Assembly: GCA_009760855.2 (NCBI GenBank)
Contig: WPIO01000014.1
Location: 467,501-531,500, forward strand
Reading direction: 5' to 3'
DNA: 64,000 nucleotides
From: Cristatella mucedo
Lineage: Eukaryota; Bryozoa; Phylactolaemata; Cristatellidae
Part shown: one piece after another, positions 19,153-30,479 of the stretch
Position numbering within the stretch: position 1 is the stretch's first letter
Layout of the letters: each line of letters opens with the position of its first letter
Notes under the pieces: generated by a model
What the model saw: the letters and a program-made list of their open reading frames with translations, nothing else
What the model was told of the DNA's origin: nothing
Databases searched by the model: none
Made by a program: the position numbers and the translations under genes

Positions 19153-22100
19153 CTGAAAAGGAATCGAATGAGCAAAGTTAGGATCCCAGTTCAAGCAGCT
19201 ATTTTCTATGTCGGAAGATCCTGAAGCACTCGCGAGCCTAAGCTTAAAGTGGCAATGCAGCAGCATGCTACCTGCATCGCAGCCTGAAGACTGGAACAAT
19301 CATTCATATGCTGTCATGCTCATTACCTAGGTGCATTATAGCAGCTGCATCAGACATCCACAAGCAGCAACATGTGCAATCGCCTAAAGAATTGAGCCGA
19401 CAGGCTTCCAGAAGACTGAATTATCAGTGACCTACTAAGCTGAGTACTAATCCTTGCCTGCTCCATTTCCATATATAAAGATCATTAAGCATGTCCTTGG
19501 TTTTATTGACGTGGGGGTAATGCATTTGCTAAATTCTAAGAACTTCATCTCTTTCATCCTAGAGGCCAAGCAGGATCCGCATTTGCTAAGCACTTGCTGT
19601 GGCCAGGCATGTAATCAGTATTTATGAGAGCCGTGTGTTAAACTGACAGAGGCAGCGATTGAGCTGCAGGTTCCCTTTCTCGGAAACAGCTGGTTGCACC
19701 AGTTGTTCAGTCTCTGCATTGATCATGATCTAGCAGCAGCCACCATCTAGCCAGTGATTAATGAGAGAGATCCTCATAGAGACAGAGGTCAGGCACTGGC
19801 ATCAATCAATCAATCAATCAATCAATCACGAGCGGGTCTGTTGTTTTGGACCTATCAATGCAGGGTCACCCCACTCTTGAGAGTCTGGCAATAATCACTA
19901 AGCCAGCACTTTTGCTGCCCCTACTTGACAAAACCAGACCAATCACCTTTTGCGCCAGATTTACATCATGGCAGCACCATAATTTTGCCCTTAACTCCAA
20001 ATCCTTAAAACCCCATGCCTGGAGGATGTCGATTAGTGAGACTCACTGGTTCAGCCATAGCAGCTCCAGTAACTACTCGTAGGCATGACAAAGAGAACGA
20101 ATAAGTTAAGCATCACGAATCTGCGAATCAGAATCACCTAAACGAGCCCTTGTCGTGCACACACTGCAGCTCTGCAGTGAGTGACAAATGGAACGACAGG
20201 CAAGGTTTATATGGGGTAAGATAAAAAAAAACTGATGGCAAGTAAAAGAAATCGAGGGCACGGTAAAAACTTCAAAGCAATTTAAAACGCCCTTTAAGAT
20301 CTCACTACAGTAGGAGCCTCCTAAAAGCCTTGGCAGGTTGTTTCCTCAAAGATCTGACCAGCCAAGTTGTCTCAGCCAGCCGTATGGGCAGCACCAGACT
20401 TTGGCCTGACTGCTGGCGATTACGACCGAGGTCTGCACCACGACTCTATAATAGCGAAGCCTGGTCCGGGGGGAAATGTCGCATGGCTGCCGCCCGCCGG
20501 GTCCCAATATGACTAACCAGCTGGCTGCCGGAAGCTGGGATGGAAGAATACCATGCCTACCCTATGTTAAGTGGGCTGGTGGCACGGTCAAAGAAACAAT
20601 AGCAAGCAGCTGCTTGCAAGACTCCAGGAGAAAAACACGGTCAGTGATAAACAAAAAACGCTTGACAGACGGCTGAACTCAATGTTTTGACAGTCTCAGA
20701 ATAGTCAAAGCCTCTGGCATTGCTGACAATGCCTCTATTCCAGCTAGCAGCCATTCTGCCACAGGCTCCTCCGACAAGGCAGCACCCTGTTCATTTGTTC
20801 CACAGTATGTCCACTAACACGCCCACTGACAAGCTCAAGCCCATTCCACCATTAGAGCACCTTTAATGAAAGTTATTTAAATAATAATTGGCTCTTTGCA
20901 ACTGACGCTGGCATTTACCTGACTTGACCACATCTGACTAGCAGTAGTTACAAGCAGACTAAAGCCCTAGATGGCACAGCCCCACCTGTGCAAAGCCATC
21001 GACAGCTAGGCACGTACGAAAAGAAAAGGAATATTGTTTCTGCTATTAGATCTCACTTCGTGCACTGACTTGAGTCCGTAGGTCACACATTCTATAAAAA
21101 AATAACATTTACATATATAAATAATCTAAATATAGTCAGCTGTGCTGCTATTAATAAAGCTAAGGATCAACTTGCACTTTATTCAGAGTAAAACGTAGCT
21201 CCATTTGTAACGTTGCCAAATCATGAAGTTGCGTGGTCGCTACGTTTCTGATTATTACAAGGCGCACTCAAAGCTTCCACCAGCACTTCTGTGCACAGAA
21301 CACGGTCAACAAAGTGCTGTCAAACAACAAGCACCAGCAAGAAGCATAGCTGATATATGAGAATAGAAGTAAGCAGTGTCGAACCTACCAAGAATGGCTT
21401 GCAAGACGTGTGTGCAAGTAGAACAGAAGAAGCACTACAGGGAGGGGGTTCGCACCAGCATAGACAAAGTGAGCTCGATCGGCTCGATTCTGGTGGTCTT
21501 TCTCGGGTCACTTGGCAAAACTACAGCCATTCCGGATAATCTGCCAGATTATACCGAGAGCCAAGGCTTAGCAACGGCCTGACCAGCTCTGCAGCAGCAA
21601 CGAGCAGCTAACAAGCTAAGCTACTACCCTCCTCCTCCAGAGGCATTGACGACGAGCAGTCGCAAGCCGGTCACAGCAGGTATGCCAAGGAGTGAGTCCG
21701 CTCAGTACGCTACCTGACAGATCGCATCCAATACAAAAAAGGGGTGAGAGGCAACAAGTGAGAGTGGAGAAAGCATTTCTTGGCTACCTCTTGAGGCACA
21801 ATACAAGAAAGTCAAGGTCGCGTGTAAAGATTTTGCAGGCTTCCACATCCCAGTCACATGAGTAGAAGAGACAGTTCCACGTGCTCTCTGTAAGGGCGAG
21901 TTTCACTACTTCTAACATGGAGCAAAAGTCGTTTAGCAACTTAAATGAGAGCAGCTCACGCATACAAATGGAGCTCCGTGGCTCAAAAAATCAGCATGCC
22001 ATCCCTGGGCACCGGACTATGCTGCCAAAAACCTGTTCAACTCGGAGCTCTGATCAGTGTTGATCCCAGCAGACCGTCAATGGTAAACTAAGGTGGTAAG

Positions 22101-22700
22101 AGCAGTGGCTCACGCGAGACAGAAGAAGTACTAGATCGCATAACTCAGTGGGTAGCAGAAAGACAATCCGATTTGATTGGCAAAATATATGATGATAATG
22201 ATGATAACTAGTTCGAAGATACTCTTTGTATCCTGGGCCGATCAATAGCAACACCCCTTCCGACCTAAAACCCTCTCTGGATGGAGACAAAACTGTTCCA
22301 AGGTCTGGAATGGCTATCGGGCTCCCAGTCGAGCATACAAGCTCGTACGCGGTGCCTGGCTATCGTTTTTAGAAATGAACGGCTTTCGTAGTGACGCTAC
22401 ACACCACTGCTCCATCATCAGTACAGGACTCACAGGGGTATTTGCCAACTCCAGAGATACTGTTGCATTAAGCTGACGCCAGTCAATAAATGATTAGGTT
22501 GACTCGGCGAGCGACTGCTTGTTAATCAGTATACTTCAAATTATTTCCATTGAAGAAATCCAACAACAAATCCAAGCGTTCGGGCAACAACAAGAAGCTC
22601 AGTAAGTGTATGCACAGCGCAGCTTAACGAAAGTAGTAATGATTAGCTACCGCAGTTTTAACTAACCTATAGAATTTGTCTTTCAAACTTTAGGTATAGC
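19153..22700. other. stretch without recognised genes
   Basis: On the minus strand this would be the first convertase intron if the leader exon at 23.07 kb is right. It holds one (ATCA)7 microsatellite at 19801-19828. No open frame here shows a family motif. Confidence 0.5.
19801..19828. repeat. (ATCA)7 microsatellite
   Basis: Seven perfect ATCA units are visible. Confidence 0.97.
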
Positions 22701-22703
22701 AGC

Positions 22704-22994
22704 ATGCATAACTTTAGCATAGCAGCTTTTGAAAGCTGCAGAGCATATATCGAAGAACTGGTTAGGGTCATGATGGACATAGTCAAAAAAGACCAACTGA
22801 GTCAGGAAGGTATAGGCTTAGCAAGGCGGGAGGAGCAACAGGAGCGGGAAAGTAAGAGGAAATCGAAACCTTACTCAAAACATACCCGCGTCTACTCTAA
22901 CGCCGCAATGCAGCTTCTTAAATACAGCAGTATAACTCCGTCGGAACGAACGGCAAGCGGCAGGGCGGAACTTCAGCGGAAATTTACACTTTGA
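22704..22994 (+). CDS. open frame of unknown status, charged 96-residue peptide
   Basis: The frame opens with ATG and encodes a charged peptide. ESCRAYIEELVRVMMDIVKK near the start could be helical, and a Glu/Arg/Lys-rich stretch (RREEQQERESKRKSKP) follows. The composition looks more protein-like than most frames here. I recognise no family and see no clear splice partner, although a TTTCAAACTTTAG acceptor-like site precedes it. It may be an exon or chance. Confidence 0.15.
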   Translation: MHNFSIAAFESCRAYIEELVRVMMDIVKKDQLSQEGIGLARREEQQERESKRKSKPYSKHTRVYSNAAMQLLKYSSITPSERTASGRAELQRKFTL

Positions 22995-23067
22995 TGAAAC
23001 ATAAAGGTCATCAGACCTACCTAGCTACCTACTTCACCATCACATTAATCATGGCAAAAGCAAACTT

Positions 23068-23376
23068 ACAGCAAAGGTGATGCTCGTGAACTTCAAGACC
23101 AGGTACGCAGATGGAACCAAGCGGAAGCGCAGGTACCACAACAGCAGAACCGGCTACATGACGTCACGACCCACTTTCCTGCGTAGGAGGCTACTAACAT
23201 GGCGATGCCCGAAGCGGCTAGCGCGATTCCCGGACATTTCAGCCCAGGAAGTTTTGGCCCTGACGCCGGGGTCACAAAAGTTTCTATCCCGACGCTTTTA
23301 TTGCAGTAGTTTTGGCAACAGACATTCCGGCGCGAGACAATGAGGCCGCGGACATCAATACCGCCAATCCGGAAGT
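23068..23376 (-). promoter_or_regulatory. candidate promoter and leader exon, possibly of the convertase
   Basis: The segment contains a perfect cAMP-response element (TGACGTCA, 23159-23166) and an adjacent CCAAT box and ETS site (CCAATCCGGAAGT, 23364-23376). It also has a near-consensus minus-strand splice donor (T/GTAAGT at 23069-23068). It is more CpG-rich than its surroundings. The convertase start exon has an acceptor at 19153 and needs an upstream exon on this strand, so a non-coding leader ending at 23070 would fit, with a 3.9-kb intron. Open reading frames on both strands (plus 23199-23309, 36 codons; minus ATG at 23436) show that direction is not settled. This is inference from motif clustering only. 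Confidence 0.3.
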
Positions 23377-23527
23377 TTAGAGCTTTTATTTCTGGCATTC
23401 CTTTTCCTTTGGTCTCTGTGGCTGTCTGCGGTGGCCATTTTAAACTGCACGCAGTGACCTTAGAAGTGGATATGAATGTGAGTGAGCAAAAACCGGATAT
23501 TAAAATGCATATATCACATAAGTGTGC

Positions 23528-23602
23528 ATATATATATATATATATATGCACACATATATGCATACATACATACACACAAATGTATGAAATATATATATAT
23601 AT
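23528..23602. repeat. (TA)n and TACA-rich microsatellites
   Basis: Two TA tracts (23528-23546 and 23589-23602) are separated by CACATATATGCATACATACA. The second abuts the end of the Tc1 element, consistent with a TA target. Confidence 0.9.
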
Positions 23603-23603
23603 A

Positions 23604-24960
23604 CACTGCTTTCCAAAAGTTGTACGCACCCACGACCAGCCCACTATTTTACTCAACACACATTATACAGATTGGATCAAAATCTGTAGCAGTTTTTGTA
23701 ATTCAGAAAGGCTAAGAAATATATAATTGTAATTTATTGGGTACAATTAATAACTTGTCGAGGCATCATAATTTTTTAAAACTTCGCCCAATAGTCTCAG
23801 CATCGACGCCACTAGCTCCCTGCACGTTTCTGGTGGAGTTGGTACACAGCAATCATTACAAACTTAAAAAAACTCGTCAAGTTTCATGCGCCAGACAACG
23901 GTGAATCTTAGAGCCCGGTCTACTTCGTCACACAGATGTATTATGGGGTTCAAGTCAAGGCTTTGGCTTGGCTATTGCATGCCCTCAATTGGCTCGAAGC
24001 CATAGTCCGAAGGGTTTGTGAAAACTCTTTTACCGAAACAGCAGTGTGCTTCGGATTGCTGTCATGCTGCGAAGAGAAATTGAGCCCGTGAAGAACATAA
24101 GCAGATGGCAAGCCAAAATTCTGCACAATTTCGAGAGAGACGTTCCGATTCATGGCTCCTTGAATTCTGTGCAGACGCCCAACACCGGAAGTTGAGAAGC
24201 AACCACACCATTACACTTCCATCGCCAAATTTCGCCGTCCTTGCAAACCACTCATGTAAGTAATTCACCTATTCGCCGGCGAACGAACTTGCTTCTTCTG
24301 TCGTAACCAAAGAGATTGATTTTGGACTCAACAATCCAAAGCACTCTGCTCCAATGAGCAGTTGTCCAGTGCTGATATCGGCGAGCAAACTCCAACTTTG
24401 CTTTTTTGTGCTGCACAGGCAAAATGGCTTGCGCTTGGCCACCAGTGCATTCAGTCCTTGTTCTGTAAGTCGTCTTGGATTAATAATAATAATAATAATA
24501 CACTAGATAAAGCGGCCCCAGAGAACTCAATCTCTTTCTAGGTGCTTCACATTTGCTGCAAAGGAAACACGATCGCATGGTGAATGGTATCATGCTTGAT
24601 AAACAACAAGAATAGGTTAGGAATGGCATTCACATTTCTCATTGTGTTTTTGCTTAAGACTGTTTCGGTAGCTTAGCAGAGATTCGGACAGTGCATTTTA
24701 GCACTGGTAAACTTGTCCTTCACTGCCATGCTTTTGAGGAGCCGGTCCTCCCTTGGAGAAGTTACTTGTGGGCGATCCGGGCGAGGCAGCGCCTCAGTGT
24801 TACCACAGTGTAGATATTGCCATATAATGCTTCTAAAAGTGCCCTCAGAGATCTTTAGCCACCACGAAATTTCTCCATTAGAATGGCCATCTCCGTGCAG
24901 CCACATCAAAACCGCTCTTTTACCTTTAGAAAGCTGTGCAACTGGCGGCAAGGTCTGGTC
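23604..24960 (-). mobile_element. Tc1-like DNA transposon, inactive, one end recognised
   Basis: The left end starts at a TA with CACTGCTTTCCAAAAGTTG, typical of Tc1 inverted repeats. Minus-strand pieces encode the N-terminal HTH region (24951-24673: LSKGKRAVLMWLHGDGHSNG; EALPRPDRPQ). The middle, 24480-24270, reads LNALVAKRKP, then WSRVLWIVESKINLFGYD. The C-terminal part reads KFGDGSVMVW and SNPKHTA. The first catalytic Asp (DES in active Tc1 proteins) is Val here (VES). Frames change between pieces and a LINE-A tail interrupts the gene at 24479-24640. The right inverted repeat was not found, so the element is probably truncated. Confidence 0.85.
24479..24640 (-). repeat. LINE-A 3' tail inserted in the Tc1 element
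   Basis: (TAA)n is followed by the hairpin in reverse (AAAGCGGCCCCAGAGAACTC ... TAGGTGCTTCAC) and ATTTGCTGCAAAGGAAACACG. Tc1 coding sequence resumes on the far side. Confidence 0.85.
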
Positions 24961-25035
24961 GTGAACCGAGCGTTAATACTGCATGGGCAGGTCCCAACAG
25001 GTCAAGGAGTGATCCGGGTACCTTGCCTTGTCGTT

Positions 25036-25053
25036 ATATATATATATATATAT
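25036..25053. repeat. short (TA)n tract
   Basis: TA repeats sit directly beside the tail of the following SINE-2. Confidence 0.9.
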
Positions 25054-25190
25054 AATTCATTTGTATAGCGCCCCAAGAGAACTAAATCTCTATTCAGGCG
25101 CTTCACATATGCCGCAGGGCTCGAGCCCACGACCTCAGTCAGACTTTAGTCGGGGCGAGCACCTTAACCGCTGGACCAACCCAGGTTGGC
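25054..25190 (-). repeat. SINE-2 copy, near complete
   Basis: Read on the minus strand, the tRNA-like head includes GTTGGTCCAGCGGTTAAGG and a B-box-like GAGGTCGTGGGCTCGAGCC. The tail is GAAGCGCCTGAATAGAGATT ... CTCTTGGGGCGCTATACAAATG. The tail forms the same hairpin as LINE-A. Confidence 0.85.
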
Positions 25191-25504
25191 TGAGGTATCG
25201 TCCGTGAATAATCGGGCCAAAATAGATTTTGCTGGATGGTCTTCAAGGGGAAGTGAAAGACTCGGTTGCCGGCGAATGCATTTAATCACTCACTCAAACG
25301 TAGCAAACTGCAATTCAGGCCAAAGTTGTACTGGCAGCTTATTAACAACTAATAATTAGTGTATCGTAATGACTTACTCGAATACGGGCATTAGATATAT
25401 TAAACAGCAATCAGGGGGACCAAATTTTGGATGTATATGTTTTTCCACCTGGGTGAAGAACTCCCTCTAGCGAAAGGTGGACGTTTCAGCCTTTACCTGC
25501 CGTC

Positions 25505-26030
25505 CCAACAACAGCAGCCTTCTATGATTCAGGCTTGTTTAGACAGGGATACCACATCTCAGTTGGTCCATGCATTTGTGACATTCGTTCTTGACTTATG
25601 TACTCACTGCTTGCTGTGCCAAATTCAAGTGCAGTCAGGCGCTTACAGCTAGTGCACAACTCTGCAGTTAGGCTTGTCTGTTGTGAGCATCCAGCTGCCA
25701 CATCACACCACTTCTTGCCGACCTGCACTGGCCGTCAGGCAACGCATCGACTTTAAGGTTTTGTCGCTCACTTTTAGGTCCCTTCATTCTTTCGCTCCGG
25801 CCTACCTATAATATTTACTGCCCCCACCAGGCTAAGCTTCATACCACCAGCTTTTTGGAATCTAATTGTTTACCTATACCTCCAAAAAGAAACTAAAAAC
25901 GTACTTATTTATCCCAGCATTTAGCGGGTCCTTGTGATTTGACCTTTACGTGCTTAAGGGTGCTGACATTGTTGCATGCTGCCACTAACCATAAGTTGAT
26001 GCTGACCCTGTGCATGTCACCGTGTGCATG
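25505..26030 (+). mobile_element. LINE-A fragment without its terminal hairpin
   Basis: It encodes the LINE-A C-terminal region in pieces (GCLDRDTTSQLVHAFVTF-like, then VRQRIDFKVLSLTF-like). It runs through the 3' UTR to CTGACCCTGTGCATGTCACC, where LINE-B sequence begins. Confidence 0.8.
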
Positions 26031-27035
26031 TCATCGGAATCTGATGCAGCAACTGATAAACTGAATGCTTGCCTTGACGACATTCGATCCTGGATGTCAG
26101 AAAATTTCTTGAAATTAAATGACGATAAAGCTGAACTGCTACTCATACGACACCCTAAGCGTATGGCTTGATTAAAAGGCTTTGCTCTTCTAATAGGTGA
26201 TGCTGTTGTGCAATCATCACAACGTGCTTGAAATTTAGGTGACGTTTTCGATAGCTGCCTCAATTTTAAAAGCTTCATTCAGAAGACTACTTCTACAGCT
26301 AGCCATCAGGTCCGATCCCTTTAAAGAATAGGACCTGTCTTCCACAGAGGCTTGTACAAAATTTAACTAGCTCCTTAGTTCTGTCTCGGCTTGATTGTTG
26401 TAATTCCCTTTTGGCTGGGCTGGCCAAAAAAGCAACTAGGCCACTGCAAATGGCTATGAATAAGTCCCAGAGGTTTGACTACGTGGCTCCTTTGCTACAG
26501 AGCTAGGATGGCTGCCGCTTGATCAACGGATACAGAGCAGAGTTCTTACGCTGACCCACAAGGCCCGCCACGGCTTGGCTTCTCCATACCTAGCTGAACT
26601 GCTGCACCAGTTCCAGCCTCCTCGTGCCATCAGGTCCTTTATGGACAATAAACTAGCTGTTCGATTCAACCGCTTAAAGACCGTTGGCGACAGAAGCTGT
26701 AGCTCTGCAGGTCCTAGACTGTGAAACTCGCTTCCACAATTCTTACGCAACGACAACTGCTCTCCTGTTGCCGACTATGGCTCATCCTTTCTAGCGATCC
26801 TGAGTTGCAACTTCCTTTTTACTCACTACCTCAACTGCTATTCTGACTCGGCTATGCTTCCCACTTTCTCTTTGTTGCCTGAGATGAAGTCTGCTGGCTA
26901 CTGAACGCGTACCGAAAGCCACGTAGGCCGTGAGTGCGCTATACAAAACTCTCACGCGTAACACCCACGAAATCTTTCTATGTGGCTTTGTGGAGTTACC
27001 GACGGAGGTCAATTACTTTGCATTACATTTCGGTG
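26031..27035 (+). mobile_element. LINE-B copy, 5'-truncated
   Basis: It starts in the reverse-transcriptase C-terminal part ([32 protein letters not shown]) and has stops. It ends with the LINE-B 3' end (CTATGTGGCTTTGTGGAGTTACC). It is the cleanest LINE-B 3' region in the window. Confidence 0.85.
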
Positions 27036-27039
27036 CAGT

Positions 27040-28150
27040 TGACATCATTTCAAAAGCAAGGATCCTCAAAGCTAGGAAATGGCTGTACCGCGCAGCTTAA
27101 CGCTGACGAGGAGGAGGAGGACCTATTATCTATTTCGCAAAGTCCACGCTTCCGCGAAACGCTCTTCTTAGCGTTTATGTCGACGCTGTCGACGCTCCTT
27201 ATTTCCGACTGTTGCGAACCAAGGTAAAATTCAGATGAGGAACTGTGCTTTGGCACTTTTAAGTGTAGTGAAAATGCTAAATGCTACATTCCACTGCTTT
27301 AGGACGACGAAGATGAATGCTTATGTATCTAGTTAGGTAGAGTTATACTTCCACGCAGACTCCTCTACGGCCTTTTTGCCGACTTAAAAAAGCTTCCTCC
27401 CTTGCGCATCGTAATCTTTACGCAACTTCTTCTGCGATGATGCCATTGACTTAGCAATTTGATGAATTTAGTGTAATCATCTTCTCGCACGTTCAAATTG
27501 GCAACCTACATTGGGCTATCACCATAACACTGCCGCTGATTCGGTGTGTCACAAAAGCAAATTCGTTGGATTTCATCATGTCTAGATTTTCAAGAACTCA
27601 AGTTTTCACTGCTTTTCGAATGTCTGCCAGTGAGTGTAAGTCCCTAAAAATCGTCGAATGTTATTTGTTGTCCACCATGCGCCAGTGACTGTCAACTGAA
27701 ACTAAGGCAAACAAAACTACTGCTGAGACAATGACAGTAATGAGCTTGATAATACGAAGTCGCAATTGCTCGAGCTGGTCAGTCTGATTCACCTCGTGTT
27801 ATTTTATAATCCAGTTCGAGTTTGAAATCGTACCAGGTGTATTTATTAAGGCGGTGCTACTGCAAAACGCACTCGCCAATACCTCCACCCAAGTAAAGTC
27901 CCGACGACCGGAACGTCTGAAAAAAATGAGAAAATCTCTGGAGATGCATCTCGCACTCCAACTCGCTGGCTGCACGGCTGTCGGCGATGAAAACGAAAGC
28001 AGTACACCTACAGCGGCAGCTTCAAAAAAGCTGTTGGAAAAGAATCCTTCGCAGTAAAGTTACGTTAGAGAATAACAAGGAGGTGAAGCCAAATGTTTGC
28101 ATCTACCATAGGTGGCCGAGTTATGTTTTTCGACATTTGCGGCCGAGAGC
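27040..28150. other. stretch with two unassigned open frames
   Basis: A plus frame at about 27040-27224 (acidic run DEEEEDLLSISQSPRF, then a hydrophobic stretch, ending at a donor-like AG/GTAAAA) and another at 27830-28057 (basic, RRPERLKKMRKSLEMHL) could be exons. I recognise neither, and no partner exons are evident. Confidence 0.2.
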
Positions 28151-28152
28151 GA

Positions 28153-28240
28153 CTATAATATATAATATAACATATAATATATATATATAATATAATATAT
28201 AATATATATATAATATATATATATATATAATATAATATAT

Positions 28241-28294
<54 letters not shown>
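28153..28294. repeat. TATA/TAATA microsatellite
   Basis: About 140 bp of TA with interspersed TAA units, including an internal duplication of TATAATATATAATATATA-like blocks. Confidence 0.95.
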
Positions 28295-28296
<2 letters not shown>

Positions 28297-29347
28297 CGAG
28301 AGTGAACAGCGAAACTTTGGTGCACTAAATCAGCCAGATTAGAACTGATATTAATTTTTCGCAGTTCCTGAATTACAATGGCTATGAGCCGATTATTCAG
28401 TGATTTACGGCCAAGGCAGCATAAAACCCAAAGTCATGCAATAAGCAGCCATTTTGTGCTCCAGCAGTTGAGCTGAGCTCTAAGCTTTTACCTGTACGAG
28501 AGTTGTCGCACTCGTGGCCACTGCTGAACGACCGCAACCCGGTCGCCATCTAATAGATTTCTTAAGATAATGGGCACGGCCTTCTTCTTAGGCTAAAGTG
28601 CGATCGCTCGTCGTTGCAGCCGTGTTCCACTACTGTCGGAGTAATACCTGCGTACATTGGTGCGGCTAAATCCAAGTGACTACAGGAGCTCAAGGGCTTC
28701 AACAGCATCTGTCACATGTCGCACGAGATTCGCAGCGCTTGCGGGCGCTCTGGTTGCCTCGCTCTGTCCAGAGATGGAAGCCGCTACACACGCCGTTTGT
28801 AGCAGTGCACCTCACTTTAGCTCATCCGTTGCATTTGGTCTGACTCGCTAAAAACAGCAAAGCGGCAATTTCATCTAGAAACGTAGCCGTAGGATCGGCG
28901 CTTAGACGGCGTGGCGCCAAAAAGAGTGCTTCGCCTCCTCTAAATGAAATTCGGTTACAGCCAGTTTAAGAAGAAGAGTCTCGAGCTCGGCGACCCTGGG
29001 CGACACGCCTCGCGAAAGCTCTCAAGAAGCTTCAAAAGCCCGCTTTAGAACTTGCCTATTTATTTTCCAGTTGCTAAGCCTGAAGCGAATGCAGGCTAAT
29101 CTAAAGAAATTGCCACAAAAAGAGTACGTCCCTCTCCGGTCCTACCGTAAAACTACTCGCTCTGAGCTCGCCGCCCAGATGACCTCTCTGGGCAACGAAC
29201 GAAATTAGTACCCATTTACGAAGAGTTCGCAGTAGCGTACGGTCCGGATCAGGAAGTAACTGCTCCCTTACCATTAGTCGGCTGCAGGTCAGAACTGCAA
29301 AAGGACCTTCCTGGCCCATTTTACTTCAATTCCTCTCATCTCGGCGG

Positions 29348-29492
29348 GGCCAGTAGCCTCAGAAGAAATAAAAATGCTTCATTTGCACTGCGTTCCGAGA
29401 GTACTATGCCGGCTTTTTCACGTGCCGCAGAGCGCGAACCCACGATTTCGGCCGTTAAAAGCGAGCACCTTCCCTCTGGTCCAAAGCAACGG
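29348..29492 (-). repeat. SINE-2 copy, diverged
   Basis: Read on the minus strand, the head (GGACCAGAGGGAAGGTGCTCG) and B-box (ATCGTGGGTTCGCGCTC) precede a decayed hairpin tail (GTGAAAAAGCCGGCATAG; CTCTCGGAACGCAGTGCAAATG). Confidence 0.65.
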
Positions 29493-29664
29493 AGGTTAAA
29501 AGCCGCTTCCCTTCGGGCCAGCGAGAGCAACGCTTCGCTGAACGTAGCGAAAGCCGAAGGAGCAGCCGACTACGACTTGAGGATGCACGCACGGACGCGT
29601 GCCAAAAGCTATCGCCAGCTCTCTGCTTCCAGTTAGCTACTCGATCAAATTAACTAAGAGTAGC

Positions 29665-30475
29665 TGTTACGTTACTGTGTCTCCGGCTGCAGCAGCGCTA
29701 GTGGAGTCTCACGGAGACACGAAGACACGGGCGGGCGAACGTGAGTGGTGAACGAGACTCTCGTCTTTATTCCCCCAGCGGTTACATATACGAGCTAGGG
29801 GCTGACTCACGACAGATAAGGGAGTGCATCTGTGGTGAGCCACTGTGGTGGGGCCCCACGCCCACATCAAAGGCTGCACCGAGCCAATTGCCCAGCCACC
29901 GGCTGCAGGTGGGGCATACACTAGAGCAACAGCCTCACACGACACAGCTCAGATCAGTCGAGGTATGCATGGCGAATGAGCCGGTTGGCAGAGCCTGCCG
30001 TTAAAACGCAAGATAGGGAACGCTTGTAGCTACCGGAATGTAGATCGTACGCGTTACATCGCTGGTTGAAGCAGGCCCTGCCTGGTGCACGAGCTTCTGG
30101 CATCTCTTCGCGATAGTCTCGAGCGTTGTACTCATATCCGCTTGGGCGGCTTGCTTCGGGTGCACTTCTTCATCGATTGTTCGCTGCAGGTCTTTTCGCC
30201 GACGACCAATTCTGTCGAGGGAAGGTGGCGTCAATCTGACGATAAAAATCTGAGATTTTGCCTCCGCATTTTAGCTCTCTGCGTCTCCTGTGCTACCAAG
30301 TGTAGTCCTCAGGCGCCCAACCTTTCTTTCGCCAGCGTTTTCGTCCCGCGTTTTCCTCGAAGGTCTCTGTCACCACAGCAAGCATCGTAGTGCTTAGGGG
30401 CAATAACCAAAAGACAACGCCCGGACGCAGTTCCGCAAGTTCCTATGTGGGGAGTACCGCTACTAAGACACTACA
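29665..30475 (-). mobile_element. possible solo LTR
   Basis: On the minus strand the segment begins TGTAGTGTCTTAGTAGCGG and ends CAGTAACGTAACA. AATAAA lies about 115 bases before the end, the layout expected of a long terminal repeat. It is GC-rich compared with its surroundings. No matching target-site duplication is visible (GTAGC against GTGAC) and no internal retroelement genes flank it. Confidence 0.35.
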
Positions 30476-30479
30476 GTGA

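Noticed and set aside
30001-30234. 77-codon minus frame (MTPPSLDRIGRRRKDLQ...)
   Set aside because: It has no recognised domain, lies inside a possible LTR and lacks supporting context.
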